Source: Paraspadella gotoi
Lineage: Eukaryota > Chaetognatha
DNA length: 64,000 nucleotides
NCBI GenBank assembly: GCA_051294375.1
Contig: CM119263.1
Span: forward strand, 29,158,079-29,222,078
Reading direction: 5' to 3'
The notes under the pieces were generated by a model that was not told the origin of the DNA, did not search any database, and worked only from the letters and a program-made list of their open reading frames with translations. Below, piece after piece: positions 52,080 through 63,614 of this stretch. The position numbers were made by a program, and so were the translations under genes. Numbering within the stretch: position 1 is the stretch's first letter; every line of letters starts with the position of its first letter.

Positions 52080-52814
52080 TTATAGTAGTTCATGAAAGAA
52101 TTGTAGGGAAGCGAGGAGGTCCTTCGGGAGTTGATAAACTAGACTGTGAGAGAGTCTTGATTGAAAACTTGCTTGGTATCGCTGTATGATTTTCTGTTGG
52201 TATGGAGGCTTTAATTTTTCTATTTGTTGTAACAATACTAAATACAAAAATTGGGATGAATTTAATATGAAAAATAAAAACTGAATCCTACCTTGAATCC
52301 CTTCGCCCACACGTCCTTCGACTATGAACCCCGAAGGCGCGCCAGCTGCGCCCCATTCGGGCATCATCGTCGACGGATCTCCGTAACCGCCGCCGCCACC
52401 GTCGTCCCCGGCGCCGCTGCTGCCGCTGCCGCCGCCCAATAGCGAGACTTGATCGTGGTTCCACCTTCCGGCCAATGACGATGGAGGAGCATCGGCGCGG
52501 ACGACCCAGCGGGCGGCGTCGGCGGCGCCATCCGACGTGAATCCTCGGCGCTTGACTCGACCACCGTCGACGAGCCATTCCGAAGTCTCTTGCGACGACA
52601 TGAAGGCGAATTCGCCGGAAGAGGAGGACGACGACGACGTCGGCGAACCGTTGGGCGAAGGATGCGGAGGGATGCGGAGGAGGGGGTTGACGAAGGAGTT
52701 GGCGAAAGAGTTGGGGGGCGTCGGGAAGTTCCACGACGACGATGATGATGATGATGATGATGATGGGAAACAACGAAGATTCTGAGGAAAGGATGGAGAG
52801 AGAGACGATTTCAT
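52080..52814 (-). CDS. Ser/Gly-rich first exon with optional short 3' exon; probably the 5' end of the bHLH gene
   Basis: An ATG at 52814 in good context (CACCATGA) opens an exon to 52292 (donor CAAG|GTAGGA, phase 1). It encodes Ser, Pro and Gly-rich protein with a charged patch (SEWLVDGGRVKRRGF). Two continuations fit in phase. One is the bHLH exon at 51596, giving a longer factor of the same composition. The other is a local exon 52237-52080 after a 54-base intron, encoding IEKLKPPYQQKIIQRYQASF and a Leu-rich end before TAA. They may be alternative last exons; which is used cannot be decided here. I recognise no domain in either the exon or the local tail. Confidence 0.5.
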   Translation of the reverse strand: MKSSLSPSFPQNLRCFPSSSSSSSSSSWNFPTPPNSFANSFVNPLLRIPPHPSPNGSPTSSSSSSSGEFAFMSSQETSEWLVDGGRVKRRGFTSDGAADAARWVVRADAPPSSLAGRWNHDQVSLLGGGSGSSGAGDDGGGGGYGDPSTMMPEWGAAGAPSGFIVEGRVGEGIQGRIQFLFFILNSSQFLYLVLLQQIEKLKPPYQQKIIQRYQASFQSRLSHSLVYQLPKDLLASLQFFHELL

Positions 52815-53403
52815 GGTGAAAAGGGAAGAGCGGACGACGAGTTGGAGTGGATCGACGGTGACGGAGTTGTTGAAGGATCTTGAGTTGCTGGAGGGACGAT
52901 GGTCGATTGAGGGAGTCGATAAAGGGAAGTTTGAAGTTAAGACGTCAAATGAAATCGGAAAACAATTAGATTTAAGTCAGTTTCAGATTTGACTTAGACT
53001 CGGAAGAACTTCAGTTTGGTTCGTCGATATCTTTGTCAGCGCGTTCGTGGCAAGGAGGCGTTAAGATTAATGACAAATGACGAAATAAAAAATTAAAGAC
53101 TCGCGAAAGGAGAGTTGATTCATTTGATTTGATTTCTTCATCTTTCACGTTTTGAGTGAAACTGAAAAGTTGGTAAACGTATTCGAGTGACAAAGTTTGT
53201 GGAGTTAATATTGGAGTTTGAATCCGTTGACGTCAATTGTCCAAATTTCAATAGTGAATAAGTCGCGCTATTTGTTGTTTAGCCTCTTGGGCCATGTTAT
53301 TTATCAATATTTTTTTTTTACGAATTCGATTAAGTTTGAAATCGTAAACCGGAAACAAAGTCGAATTCGATCGCGCGATTTTATTTTTAAATGAAGACTT
53401 TTA

Positions 53404-53439
<36 letters not shown>

Positions 53440-54150
53440 AGCGGCGAAAGAGAGAAGTTCTCCCTTCGATTCGCGCGCCGCCGTTTGGACCAGCGCCATA
53501 AATCTAATTTGCATATCGGAGTTATCGGGAGTGACACTTGGTTTTTCTTGTTTTTTTTTTTTCTGCCGTTCGACGCTGGGGGAAATTGATTCCCTCGTTC
53601 TGGCAAAGGATAAGCATCTCATCAATCGGCGGTTGGAGGGACGACGACGACGATGAAGAAGAAGAAGAAAACGATGACCACGACGATGATAACGAAGATG
53701 AGGGGAGGAAGAGGAAGAGGAAAAAAGTAAGGCAAGAGTAAGTGACGGGAGAAGACGATCGCGAAGAGTAAAAGACGACGACGATGACGACGATGAAGAA
53801 AAGAAGACAAGTTTTGAAAATCGGTATCAATTCAAAGGACGAGAACGACGACAGTGACGACGACGACGACGACAGCGACGACGTCTTAAATGACGCGACG
53901 GCGAATCGCCATCCCTCTGCGCCATCACTCCACGCCATCAAGACTTTACGCCATCGTAAACTAAACGCCACTAAAATCCGTCCCATAGAAAATTTCCGCC
54001 AAGAATTTTCCTCCGCTAACGAGGAGGGATGGAGGGGGAAGAAGGCGGGGGGAGTGGGGGGGGAGAAGGAAGAACGGGGATGCGAATTATTTGCATCTTT
54101 GTTGTTTTTGTTTTGCGAAGAATTATTTGCATTTTCGTTTGGCTAAGAGT
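52815..54150. other. Upstream region with GC-rich, trinucleotide-rich stretch
   Basis: 53404-53440 is a (CGT)n run, and 53640-53890 is rich in gac/gat and gaa triplets. Both strands show open frames with Asp, Thr or Ser runs, for example a plus frame 53784-54146. No domain or convincing splice context was found, so no gene is called; a 5' exon of either strand remains possible. Confidence 0.4.
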
Positions 54151-55081
54151 CCGAGACTCGATCAATGAGGAAGGACATCAAGGCAGATGAGGCGATGAAG
54201 CCAATTGCCATCTGGAATGTCGTCGTCGTTTGTCTATCTATCTCTGTTTGTAATGTATATATATCAACTCAGATTTGTTATTTATCATATAAATAATGTT
54301 ATTGTGTGAACGGACTGAATGTCAAAGAAATGATTAATGATTGAGTGTGAATTGTTTATAACGGTTTTTGAACAAGAACAAGAACAAGAACAAGAACAAA
54401 CGAAATGATCTTTTTATTATTAGTTTGACAGAAATATGAATAAGAATTTCAAAAATAACTTCGTGACGAATGTGAATATTAAATATCATACTGTAGCGAT
54501 GTCTGAAAGTCTTTTGTTATAAAACAATCACTGCTTTTAAACTTTTACTAAATTACTAATACAATTGAAGTCAATCGAAAAAGTCATGTCTAGATTTACA
54601 TGTTGAAAATTTTACTTGTCGTCCTAATTCTAGTACATTAATTAATTGATTAATTTTCATTTTTACTTGACGGTACAACCGAAACGACAACGACAACGAC
54701 ATCCAAATCCGTTTCTCTCACTAATTCCCCACTAATGATTTTCCCACTAATGAATTCCCCACTAATGATTTCCCCTAATCTCAGTCGTTGTTCTTTTTTT
54801 TGGTCTCAAAATTCGTTTCTGCCAAAAACGAAAAACCTGGCGATCGGAAACAGATTTTCGTTTTTTTTCTCTCTCTCTCTCGAGAATCGAATTGATGGAT
54901 TTGGTTGTAAATCAATGGAAGATCGAGAGGAGGAAGAGGAGGAGGAGGAGGAAGAGGAGGAGGAATCAACGCCGAATTTGTCGCATGTCCCTCACCCTTT
55001 GATTTATGATGATTAATGAGGTCGTTAAGGTAAGTACTTTCTCAAACTTACATCCTCAATATGAAGAATGCATTGTTGTTC

Positions 55082-55133
<52 letters not shown>

Positions 55134-55673
55134 TCTCTCTCTTTCCTTCCCTACCTATCGCTCTCGATTTTGGGTTAAAGAGTTGAAGGGAGAGAAATTT
55201 TTGCAGAGTTGGTTAACAAAAGAAATATGATCTAATTGGGAGTCAAACCATACATACAACTATCGTCACTTAACCTTATTTGGCTGTCCGTAGTTTTAAC
55301 CATTGAGTAATGCTTTAGTGGATCTGCCAATCATTTTTGATTCCCAATCAATGGCTTCATCAATCAATCAAGAGCTCCTCCCGTCACATTCAACTTTTCG
55401 TGTTAGAGAGAAGAACAGGAAGAAAGAAAAGAAAAGGAAAAGAAAGAGAGAAAGAAAGAGAGAAAGAAAAAAAGAAAGAGAGAAAGAGAGAAAGAGAGAG
55501 AGAAAGAGAAAAATAGAAAGAAAGAACAAAAGAAAAAAGAAAGAAAGAAAGAAAGAAAGAACAAAGGAAAAAAGAAAGAAAGAAAGAAAGAATGAAAAAA
55601 AAGAAAGAGAGAAAGAAAGAGAGAGAGAAAGAAAGACTGAAAGAAAAAAAAAATAAAGAAAGAAAAAAAAATA

Positions 55674-55725
<52 letters not shown>

Positions 55726-55875
55726 ATGAAAGAGAAAAAGAAAGAAAGAAAGAAAGAAAGAAAGAAGTTTAAAAGAGAGTAAAAAATGTTTATCAATGCA
55801 AACAAAAGACACACAAGAAAAAAAATCTCAAAACTAAATTTGAATTAATATGACCACACCACTTAAAATCTCATC

Positions 55876-55927
<52 letters not shown>

Positions 55928-56640
55928 ACATGATTCATGTCCCCCATCTTGGTCGCTCCCGTTGCTCCTTTGGACCGGTTGGGTGGCCCCGGGACCTGAT
56001 CCGGAGAGACGGAGACTCGGCGACGACAACGACGACGACTACGACGACGACTACGACGACGACTACGACGACCCGGCCACCGAAGAGGCTGATCCGTCAA
56101 CGACATCGACCACCTCGCCGAATTCGAGCTTCTCTTGAAGGATGTGGGCGGAGCGATGGAGAGAGGGAGACAATGGAGGAGGAGGGGAAGGAGGAGGAAG
56201 AGGATGAGGAGGATGAGGAGGAAGAGGAGAAGGTTAAGGGCGGAAAAGGAGCACATGTATATTGTACTACAATAATTGTCGAGAGTTTAAAAACAAAACA
56301 GAAACAAAGAAACAAAAAAACAAGCGACTAAAGTTAAACTTGAGACGCCATGGGCGATTAAATCCAGTTGGCATAAATCACTGGCAAATCAGACATCATC
56401 TTTGAAAAATGCCACCCGCTCGCCAACACAATGGGATTCACGTTAGAACACCCTGTAAATCAATGGAGGAAGAGAGATTTCAGGAAAAAACAAATTAAAT
56501 TATATTTTTGTAAAAAAAATGTTTAATTTTAATAACTATTTTCAGTTAAATGTAATTAATCAAAAATTGATATGAATTTTTAAATTTTGGGGGGGATTTA
56601 AAGTAAAAACTATCATTAAGTATAAATTTCAGTATATTCG
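54151..56640. other. Intergenic region rich in simple repeats
   Basis: It contains (ACAAGA)n near 54370-54400, (GGA)n near 54920-54965, (CT)n at 55081-55143, a 360-base (GAAA)n-type block at 55410-55770, (AG)n at 55879-55924 and a GC-rich, (CGA)n-containing island at 55925-56240. The island is open in several frames with Thr or Arg runs, but no domain supports a gene. Confidence 0.6.
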
Positions 56641-56670
56641 CAGAGAATGGATTATCAAGTAGCTACTCAT

Positions 56671-56766
56671 ACTCAATACTCAATACTCAATACTCAATAC
56701 TCAATACTCAATACTCAATACTCAAGACTCAAGACTCAAGACTCAATACTCGATATTCAATACTCA
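56671..56766. repeat. (ACTCAAT)n tandem repeat
   Basis: Seven-base unit actcaat, about thirteen copies, with some actcaag variants near the end. Confidence 0.93.
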
Positions 56767-56859
56767 TCCTATAAAACTGAATCAAACAATATCGTCCGCT
56801 TTTTTAAAGAAGGAAATGTGGCAGCAAGACTTTTAAGCTGCCTCACTGCTGTCCGTCCT

Positions 56860-57070
56860 CAGCCTCGTCTCAATGGCTGAGCAGGCTAAATCATCTCATT
56901 CCATCCGTGCGTCCCGGGTTCAATCCCTGGGTATCCCGTTCTGGCTTAAATGTGACGGTGCCGGAAAAACTGCCAGTGACAGGAGGCGGTCACTGAGGGT
57001 CCGCAGCCCCCTACGCCAGTTGGTGAGATCCCGCGCCCCGGGTATCACAGGCTATCCTCCCCGTTGCCAT
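56860..57070 (+). repeat. tRNA-derived SINE, divergent copy 4 with intact pol III boxes
   Basis: The A box tggctgagcagg (56873-56884) and B box gggttcaatccc (56916-56927) are close to tRNA consensus and suitably spaced. The 3' body (tgccagtgacaggaggcggt, cactgagggtc, cgttgccatag) aligns with the bodies of copies 1-3, while the tRNA-like head differs. This suggests a second subfamily sharing a conserved 3' domain. Confidence 0.78.
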
Positions 57071-57523
57071 AGAAACTCTACCTGAAAATTTTTTAGTTAA
57101 CATTTAGATATTTAAAAACAGTTTTTGAAAACTTATTACAAAAACTTTACCCAAAGTAAGTAAAAGAAAAGAAATTAAAATATATAATTATGTTATATAT
57201 ATAATTATAAATTATACATATATATATATTTAGAGAATAATTGTAAAATATTAATGAAGTTAATGGGAAAAGATTTTGTCGAAAGAGTTTCTTCCTCACA
57301 ACTAAATTCCATCAAATTTCTCTCCGTGCAGGTAATCTCTACTCCCCCCCAATCGAAAAAGGAATAAATTTCTTTTCTCGATTTCGATGGAAAAATCAAA
57401 ACTGAATTCGACGCCGATAAATTTTGGGGGAGAAAAGACAAGAAGGAATAAATCGTGGAAAGGGGGTCATAAATTAAGCTTACAAAGCATGACGGGCGAC
57501 TCTGACGGGAGATGTCACATTCT

Positions 57524-57525
<2 letters not shown>

Positions 57526-57616
<91 letters not shown>

Positions 57617-57617
57617 G
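57526..57617. repeat. (CT)n microsatellite
   Basis: ct run facing the (AG)n run at 57724-57806 about 110 bases away, again an opposed pair. Confidence 0.95.
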
Positions 57618-57723
57618 TCGTGACGTTGGGACGGTTCAGTTTCGGCCTTCGGGCGAACGTCATCAATCATAATCTTTTACTGGGAGAATTTTTTTGGAAG
57701 CATTAATGAGGATCGAATTTAAG

Positions 57724-57742
57724 GAGAGAGAGAGAGGAGAGA

Positions 57743-57806
<64 letters not shown>
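57724..57806. repeat. (AG)n microsatellite
   Basis: ag run with small interruptions at its left end; partner of the (CT)n tract at 57526-57617. Confidence 0.94.
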
Positions 57807-57810
<4 letters not shown>

Positions 57811-58085
57811 GTATCTGTTAAGATTTACTAGATTCATTTTTTCTCGATGGCTGATGCCACCAAATCTTTGTCTTTTCCTTTCTTCTTTTTCTTTTTTTCT
57901 TGTCGGTGCGGGTCCGGGTTGCCAATTAAGTTTTTCCTCATTGTTTTTATTTCTCTTTGAGGATTAAGTTATTATTTCACTCCTCCTTTTTTTATTAATA
58001 ATTTAGATAGATGTTTTTTTTTCGTATTTTAATTTTCGTTTTAAAACTAGATATGGGACGAGCTTAGATAGGAAAAGATGTTGCT

Positions 58086-58156
58086 TGATAAGATAAGATA
58101 AGATAAGATAAGATAAGATAAGATAAGATAAGATAAGATAAGATAAGATAAGATAA
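58086..58156. repeat. (AGATA)n pentanucleotide repeat
   Basis: About fourteen tandem units of gataa/agata. Confidence 0.95.
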
Positions 58157-58739
58157 ATTAAGATAAGACATTTAGGATTAGATAAGATAATATTTTAATT
58201 GTACCATTGTCTCATGTGTTCATTTGTTTAGATGTTCGCTTGTCTCCTTTTCTTTCTTCTCGGCTCGTCTTAAGAAACGCCCCGCTGCAGCTGACAAAAG
58301 ATCCTTCATACGAAGAGATGATATAAAACACGAAATCATGAAAACCTTGACAACAGAGCCAAGCTCAATTAGCTAACGCGCGCTGAGAGAGAGAAAAACT
58401 TGCACCTTGGTACAAACCGATTTCTCTAGGTATTTGATCATAGTCATCATCATTAAAACTCATATTTTAACCAAATATTTTTTTCACAAAAACTCAGAAG
58501 TTCAAAGAGGAGGTTTCCTCTTCATCGTCTTCTCACTCGACCTCTTCATCGTCTTCTTCTCCCAAATTCCTACCCTGTTTATCTTTTTCTTCTTCTGCTT
58601 CCCCTGATTCTTTTTTTTTCACTTTTCATTTCTCCTTTTCTTCATCTTTCCTCTTTCATTTCTCATTTTCCTTTTTCTACTTTTTCCTTTTCTTTCTACT
58701 TTTCTCTTTCGTTCTCTTCCTCCCTCCACCTACTTCTCC

Positions 58740-59165
58740 CATCTTCCTCTACCTCCCCCACCCCTTCCCCTCACCCGCTCCAAAATGTCTTCCATCGCCG
58801 GCGCCCCCTTGTTGTCGTCGACGGAAGCGTTTGTATGGACGCGTTTGGACGCGTTCGTCGCGGCCCGCGTCCTAAATGTCCGAATCGCCGTCGCTACGTC
58901 GTCGCCGTCGCCGGTCGCGTCTCGATCTCTCGGTCGTCCGCCATGAGTCGCGCGGTCGCTCCCAGCCTCGACGCCGCGCCGCAGCGCAGCCACGCCACGC
59001 AGACTGGAAACCGCAGCTAGCAAGCCGGTGCTTAGGGCCCGCGGCTATGCACGATGCCGACTTCTCAGTGCCCAGAGGCCCGCTCCGGCGCTGGCACGAC
59101 CGCCGACGCTCGCGCCGAGATCAACAGGGATGGCGTCGCGAAGGTAGAGGGCGTTGGATTTAGTC
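58740..59165. other. GC-rich island, possible promoter or 5' exon region
   Basis: A CpG-rich island some 350 bases upstream of the LRRIQ3 start. On the minus strand an ATG near 58796 in good context is followed six codons later by GAGCG|GTGAGG, a plausible tiny first exon of a divergent gene. On the plus strand an ATG at 58785 and a donor GCGAAG|GTAGAG near 59140 are also possible. No domain decides between them, so it is recorded as an island only. Confidence 0.4.
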
Positions 59166-59504
59166 TCTCTCGGGCACTCTTTTCCGAGAGTGCCCCACTT
59201 TTATGTTCGTTATTTTCTGAATTTATTTTTGAATTCCAAACTAAACCTTAACCTAAATCCCTAACTCAAGCCTATAACCTAAACTTAAAAAAATTAACCT
59301 AATTCCAAAAAGGACCAAATTGCAGATAAAAAGGGTCGTTTTAGGAAAATAAGGCTCGATAAAGCCGACCCGATCCCCTAGTTTTCTCTCTTCCTCAGAT
59401 CGAAAGGCAAAGACGCCGTAGATCGAGCGGGTCGTCAAGAAGAGAGGAGGAGGAGGAGGAGGAGGGGGAGGGAGGAAGAGGAAGAGGAGACGAGGAGGAG
59501 GAAG

Positions 59505-62500
59505 ATGGAGAATTTGGAGGCGGCGGCGAAGAAGCTGTTGGCCGCGGATCAAGGTGAGGTGGGAAGGGGAAGGAGATATGACAAAACAAAAAGGTAAGAA
59601 AAAAACAAAACAGAACTAAATAAAAATCAATACAAAACTGAACCAAACAAAAATTAATAAGACAAAAATTAAATAAACAAAACAAATATAAAACATTACA
59701 AACAAAAAAAAACGAGAAGAAATACAAAAAAAACAACAAAACAAACTAAAAAAACAATCAAACAAACAAAAAAACCCCAAAACTAAAACAAAATAAATTA
59801 AACAAAAAAAAGAAAAGAAAAACAACAAACAAAACAAACAAAACAAACAAACAAAACAAAACAAACCAAACAAAAAACCCAAAAGCTAAAACAAAACAGA
59901 AAACTAGAAACAAAAGCCTCTCTCGACTCCCCCCCCCACCCAACCACCCTTCAAGAGTCTGCCGAGGCGAAGCTTCTCTCTCGAGCATCCAAAGTCGTCG
60001 AACACAAACCGGACGAAGTGATGCTGGTCAAACTCATTCACGTTCACCTGCAGACCATCGATCCCGTCGTCCAGTTCCTTAACTTGAAGGTTGTGCTCAT
60101 TTGTGAGACCGATCCCAGTTTACAGAACTGACAGTAAAGTGACAGAGTTGGCAGCACTGACAGTGACTGGTTCCTTTGTCCGACATTTCTTTGTCCTTTC
60201 ATTAAAGACAATTGATTTTCTTAAATCGTATTTCTTTCTTTTCTTCGTTCGTTGTAGTCATTTATTTTTTTTTAATGCATTTTTATTTTTCTGTTTCAAT
60301 TTTAAACCCGTATAATTCTAATTGTGTCCCCAAATGTCTTTGTGAAAATCTTTTGAACTAAAATCATTCAATCAACTTTTCCCCGATTGGTCACAGGAAT
60401 TAAAGACTGAAAATTAACCTCAATTAACCTTAATTAATTTCAGTGAACATCAACCTTCGAAAAGAAAAGACTATTACATAATCCGAAAAAAATATATATA
60501 ACTAACTGATTTTAAACGCGACCTCTCACTTCTCTGACTCCTTACTCCTTACTTCTCACTTCTCACTTTTCACTTTTCACTTCTCTCTCTTCAGGTCTGC
60601 GTCTTGTCCAACAACTACCTGACCAACATCGACCCTCTCATCCTCAACTGTCCCCATCTCATCAAACTCGACGCCCACAGTAACCAGATCAAGTCTCTGC
60701 CCGACGCTCTCTTCTTTGCCCGACTCGTCCATCTCATCATGGTCAATCTCCATGACAACAGTTTCGCCAACTTTGAGATTTTGGTCAAACTCGGCTGCGC
60801 GCCCAATCTGCAGGTGGAGAAATGTTTGGGGACTTAGATGTTTAATGTACAAAATATATAAAATTCGTACAACATGATTTATATCAAGAGTCTCACAGTC
60901 TTGTTTATTAACTCTCTCTATGCAACAAGATTTTTTTTTTTCAATTTTGGAAAGAGTGCATCTTAAAATAAATCTCGATTTTTTTTTCATCAGCAAAAGC
61001 TTAAGTATGAGAACTTCAATTAGTGTGACACTATTTCTAAGTTAGCCTCGACATGGGCTAATCTGTTTAATGGTTATATTGTTAAAGTTGATTGTAGTGT
61101 CGTTCCAAAATATTTTTGTCCTTATTTATCTGATTTATAGCTATTGAAATCTGGGAAAATGAAATCTGAAAACCTGCTTATTTTTTATTTCAATTTATCC
61201 CTTATATTTGCCGGCAATCAAGGATTTATGACAATGTACATTGTACAATTTTGTACATATTTCTGGCAATATAATAATATAACTAGTAATTTAGCAACTT
61301 TCATCACAATTTCTTGCACTCTCCCTCTCTCTCTCTTAGATCCTAACGATGTACGACACTCCCCTCTCGCTGAAGCACTACTACCGCCACCACGCGGTCA
61401 ACACAATCACGACGCTTCGTGCCTTCGATCGCCATCTGGTGAGCGACGAAGAAATCATCGAAGACGCCTCCTTTGGGCGGAAGTCGAGATTCAGGACGAT
61501 GGGCAAAGGTGATTAAGGGGTGGGTGAGGAAGGTAACGAAGATGGAAGAGGTGATTAAATGCCATCACCTCCTTAATCACCTCTCATCTCATCACGCGGT
61601 GATGGGTTAGAAAATTAAGAGGTGGGGGAGGAATGGCGAAATGTGGAGAAATTGAAATGAATAAGCACTAAGCAGAGGTGATTATAGGATGTTAAGCTAG
61701 GAAGGGAAAGGGAAGATAATTAATTAATCACAGTAATGTTTAATGTTTAATATTCATTCACTAATCACATCGTGTCCTCACAGGTTTGCGCGTGAACCTC
61801 TGTCCTCTCTTCGAACTATCGAATCCTTCACTCATTCACGAACTCTCAGTCGTGACGGAACTCTTAACCAAAATCGATTCACTCACCAAACACTTCAGTC
61901 CCGTCGTGATCGTGCAGCGCTGGGTCAGAGGTCACAATGCAAGGAAGAGGGTCACTGCATTGCTGGAGTTAAGGTCAGTCCTTAGAGAGATAAAAGGCGG
62001 GTCGCTGTATTAATGACAGCAGGCGAGTCACTGTATTGCTGAAGACTGGTAACGGGTAACTGCATTGCTGAACTTGAGGTCAAGGGTTGTATAGATGATA
62101 GACGCGTCACTGTTTTGCTGGAACTCAGGTCACAAAACCAGGAAAAAGAGGGCCCAGCGGAGCTTGATTTAACTTCTGATAGAGGTCACAATGCTAGAGC
62201 TCATGTCAGTAGTTGCAGCAGATGGATGCAGGTCTTTGCATTGGTGGCGTATACTCTTTAAACCCTCATCTTCGCTCCCAGCTTCCTTCATTCTCCAACC
62301 AATCAGCAAATAAATCATTTTTTTCATCCAATCAATCAACATATTAATCAAGACTCTGGGCGTCGATGACGATCCAACGTTGGTACCGCGCCCTCAAGGG
62401 ATGGAAACTTTTTATCGGTGCCGACTCTCAGTCTTTCGACGCCGCGCCGACGACGACGCCGGAACTCGGCGCCGGATACACGGGACTCAAGGTCAAGATG

Positions 62501-63614
62501 GCGGCGTTCGGTAAGTTGATAGTTTTGTCTTTACCAAAGGAAAAATTGGGGCAAATTGATGATATTTGTCCGTCGTTTTCTAATTCATTACGACCATTGG
62601 TCATTTATGTTTGGATGGGTGAATCTAGAGTTCGAAACCTTCTATACTAAATTTATTAAGCCATACCTTTATCTAATACGACAATATGCAAATGAGATCG
62701 TTCTCGTTTTTCAGGCTGTTTCGTCGACATGAAAAACCTTGTGACCCGAACTCAATTCGCATACAAAAGAGATGAACAGTGGCAGAGACACATCGCCAAG
62801 ATGTATCAGGTAAGCAGCGAGCTTTGCAAGCAACGACTCTCCTATTGATACTTTTATATTTCACAACTCAAAACTCAAACACTTTTTTTCTCCCGGATTT
62901 TCTCGTTGTTGTGATTTGGTAAAACGAAAAAAAGTAGTTTCGCGATGTTCATTTGTTGCTCCTTCGGTTTAGAGAAGATTTTGTCAAAATTGTCAAAAAA
63001 GAAATCGTCAAAGTTTGAATGCTTTTCTTTGTTTATTCCACGACGAGTGGATTAGTAAACCATGTTACAATTACTTTTCACGCATTTTACTGTCATCAAA
63101 ATGACAATGGATCATCTATAGTCCCTCCTTCAGACAAAACTTAACACGGGAAGATGGCACAAATAAATTAAACTTTTTTCGCCTTCCGCTGTTAAAATTG
63201 TTTATTTACATGTTTTAAATTGTTTACATCTATCTCTCGGGCGTGATTGTAAACTCCCCAACTTTCTTCATGAACGTCCCTTATTTTTTGTTGATTAAAT
63301 GCTAATTTAATATCATGTTTAATTTTAGTGTTTCGGGATTCGTTATTTCGAGACATGAATCGGCTTTTTCGTATCTTCGTTATACCCGATTTTTTAACTC
63401 GTTATCCCCGATCTCCCAGGATCCGACGATGCCTTTCTTCCTTCCGCCCAAAACCGTGGAAGAGACGAAGTCGAGGCTCAACTTGGACCGAGGAGAGGAG
63501 GAGGAGGAAGAGGAAGAAGAGGAGGAGAAGAAGGCGAGGAGGAGGTGGATTCGAGCGGGGAAGGAGATCGCGAGGAGACGAGCCTTCGTTGGGGTCGAGT
63601 TGGAGAGATTTAGG
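59505..63614 (+). CDS. LRRIQ3: LRRIQ3-like leucine-rich repeat and IQ motif protein (3' end beyond window)
   Basis: Eight exons, all in phase: 59505-59553 (ATG), 59956-60089, 60595-60813, 61340-61508, 61784-61973, 62353-62510, 62715-62809, 63420-63614, giving about 403 residues so far. Leucine-rich repeats lie in exons 2-3 (VCVLSNNYLTNIDPL, LIKLDAHSNQIKSLPDAL). An LRR cap-like segment follows with YDTPLSLKHYYRHHAVNTI and VSDEEII, both characteristic of vertebrate LRRIQ3 from memory of that family. Exon 5 has an IQ motif (IVQRWVRGHNARKRV, about residues 231-246) and exon 6 a second (IQRWYRALKGWKLF); these would bind calmodulin or light chains. LRRIQ3 is little studied and is expressed mainly in ciliated or sperm-forming tissue. 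Exon 8 ends in Glu- and Arg-rich sequence, and the donor AGG|GTGAGG leads into purine-rich DNA at the window edge. Confidence 0.88.
59560..59955 (+). other. LRRIQ3 intron 1, (CAAAA)n-like low complexity
   Basis: Runs of aacaaaac-type sequence over most of the intron; a similar aacaaa-rich block occupies 46530-46830 inside the unknown minus-strand gene. Both give Phe/Leu/Cys-rich artefact frames on the complement. Confidence 0.7.
62811..63419 (+). other. LRRIQ3 intron 7
   Basis: AT-rich intron, no other feature seen. Confidence 0.6.

Noticed and set aside
53784-54146. Asp-rich plus-strand protein of about 120 residues
   Set aside because: Dominated by gac/gat triplet repeats, with no splice context or domain, and the opposite strand is equally open.
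59385-59990. Phe/Leu/Cys-rich minus-strand frames, possible membrane proteins
   Set aside because: Reverse complement of aacaaa-rich intron of LRRIQ3; the composition alone explains the hydrophobic frames.
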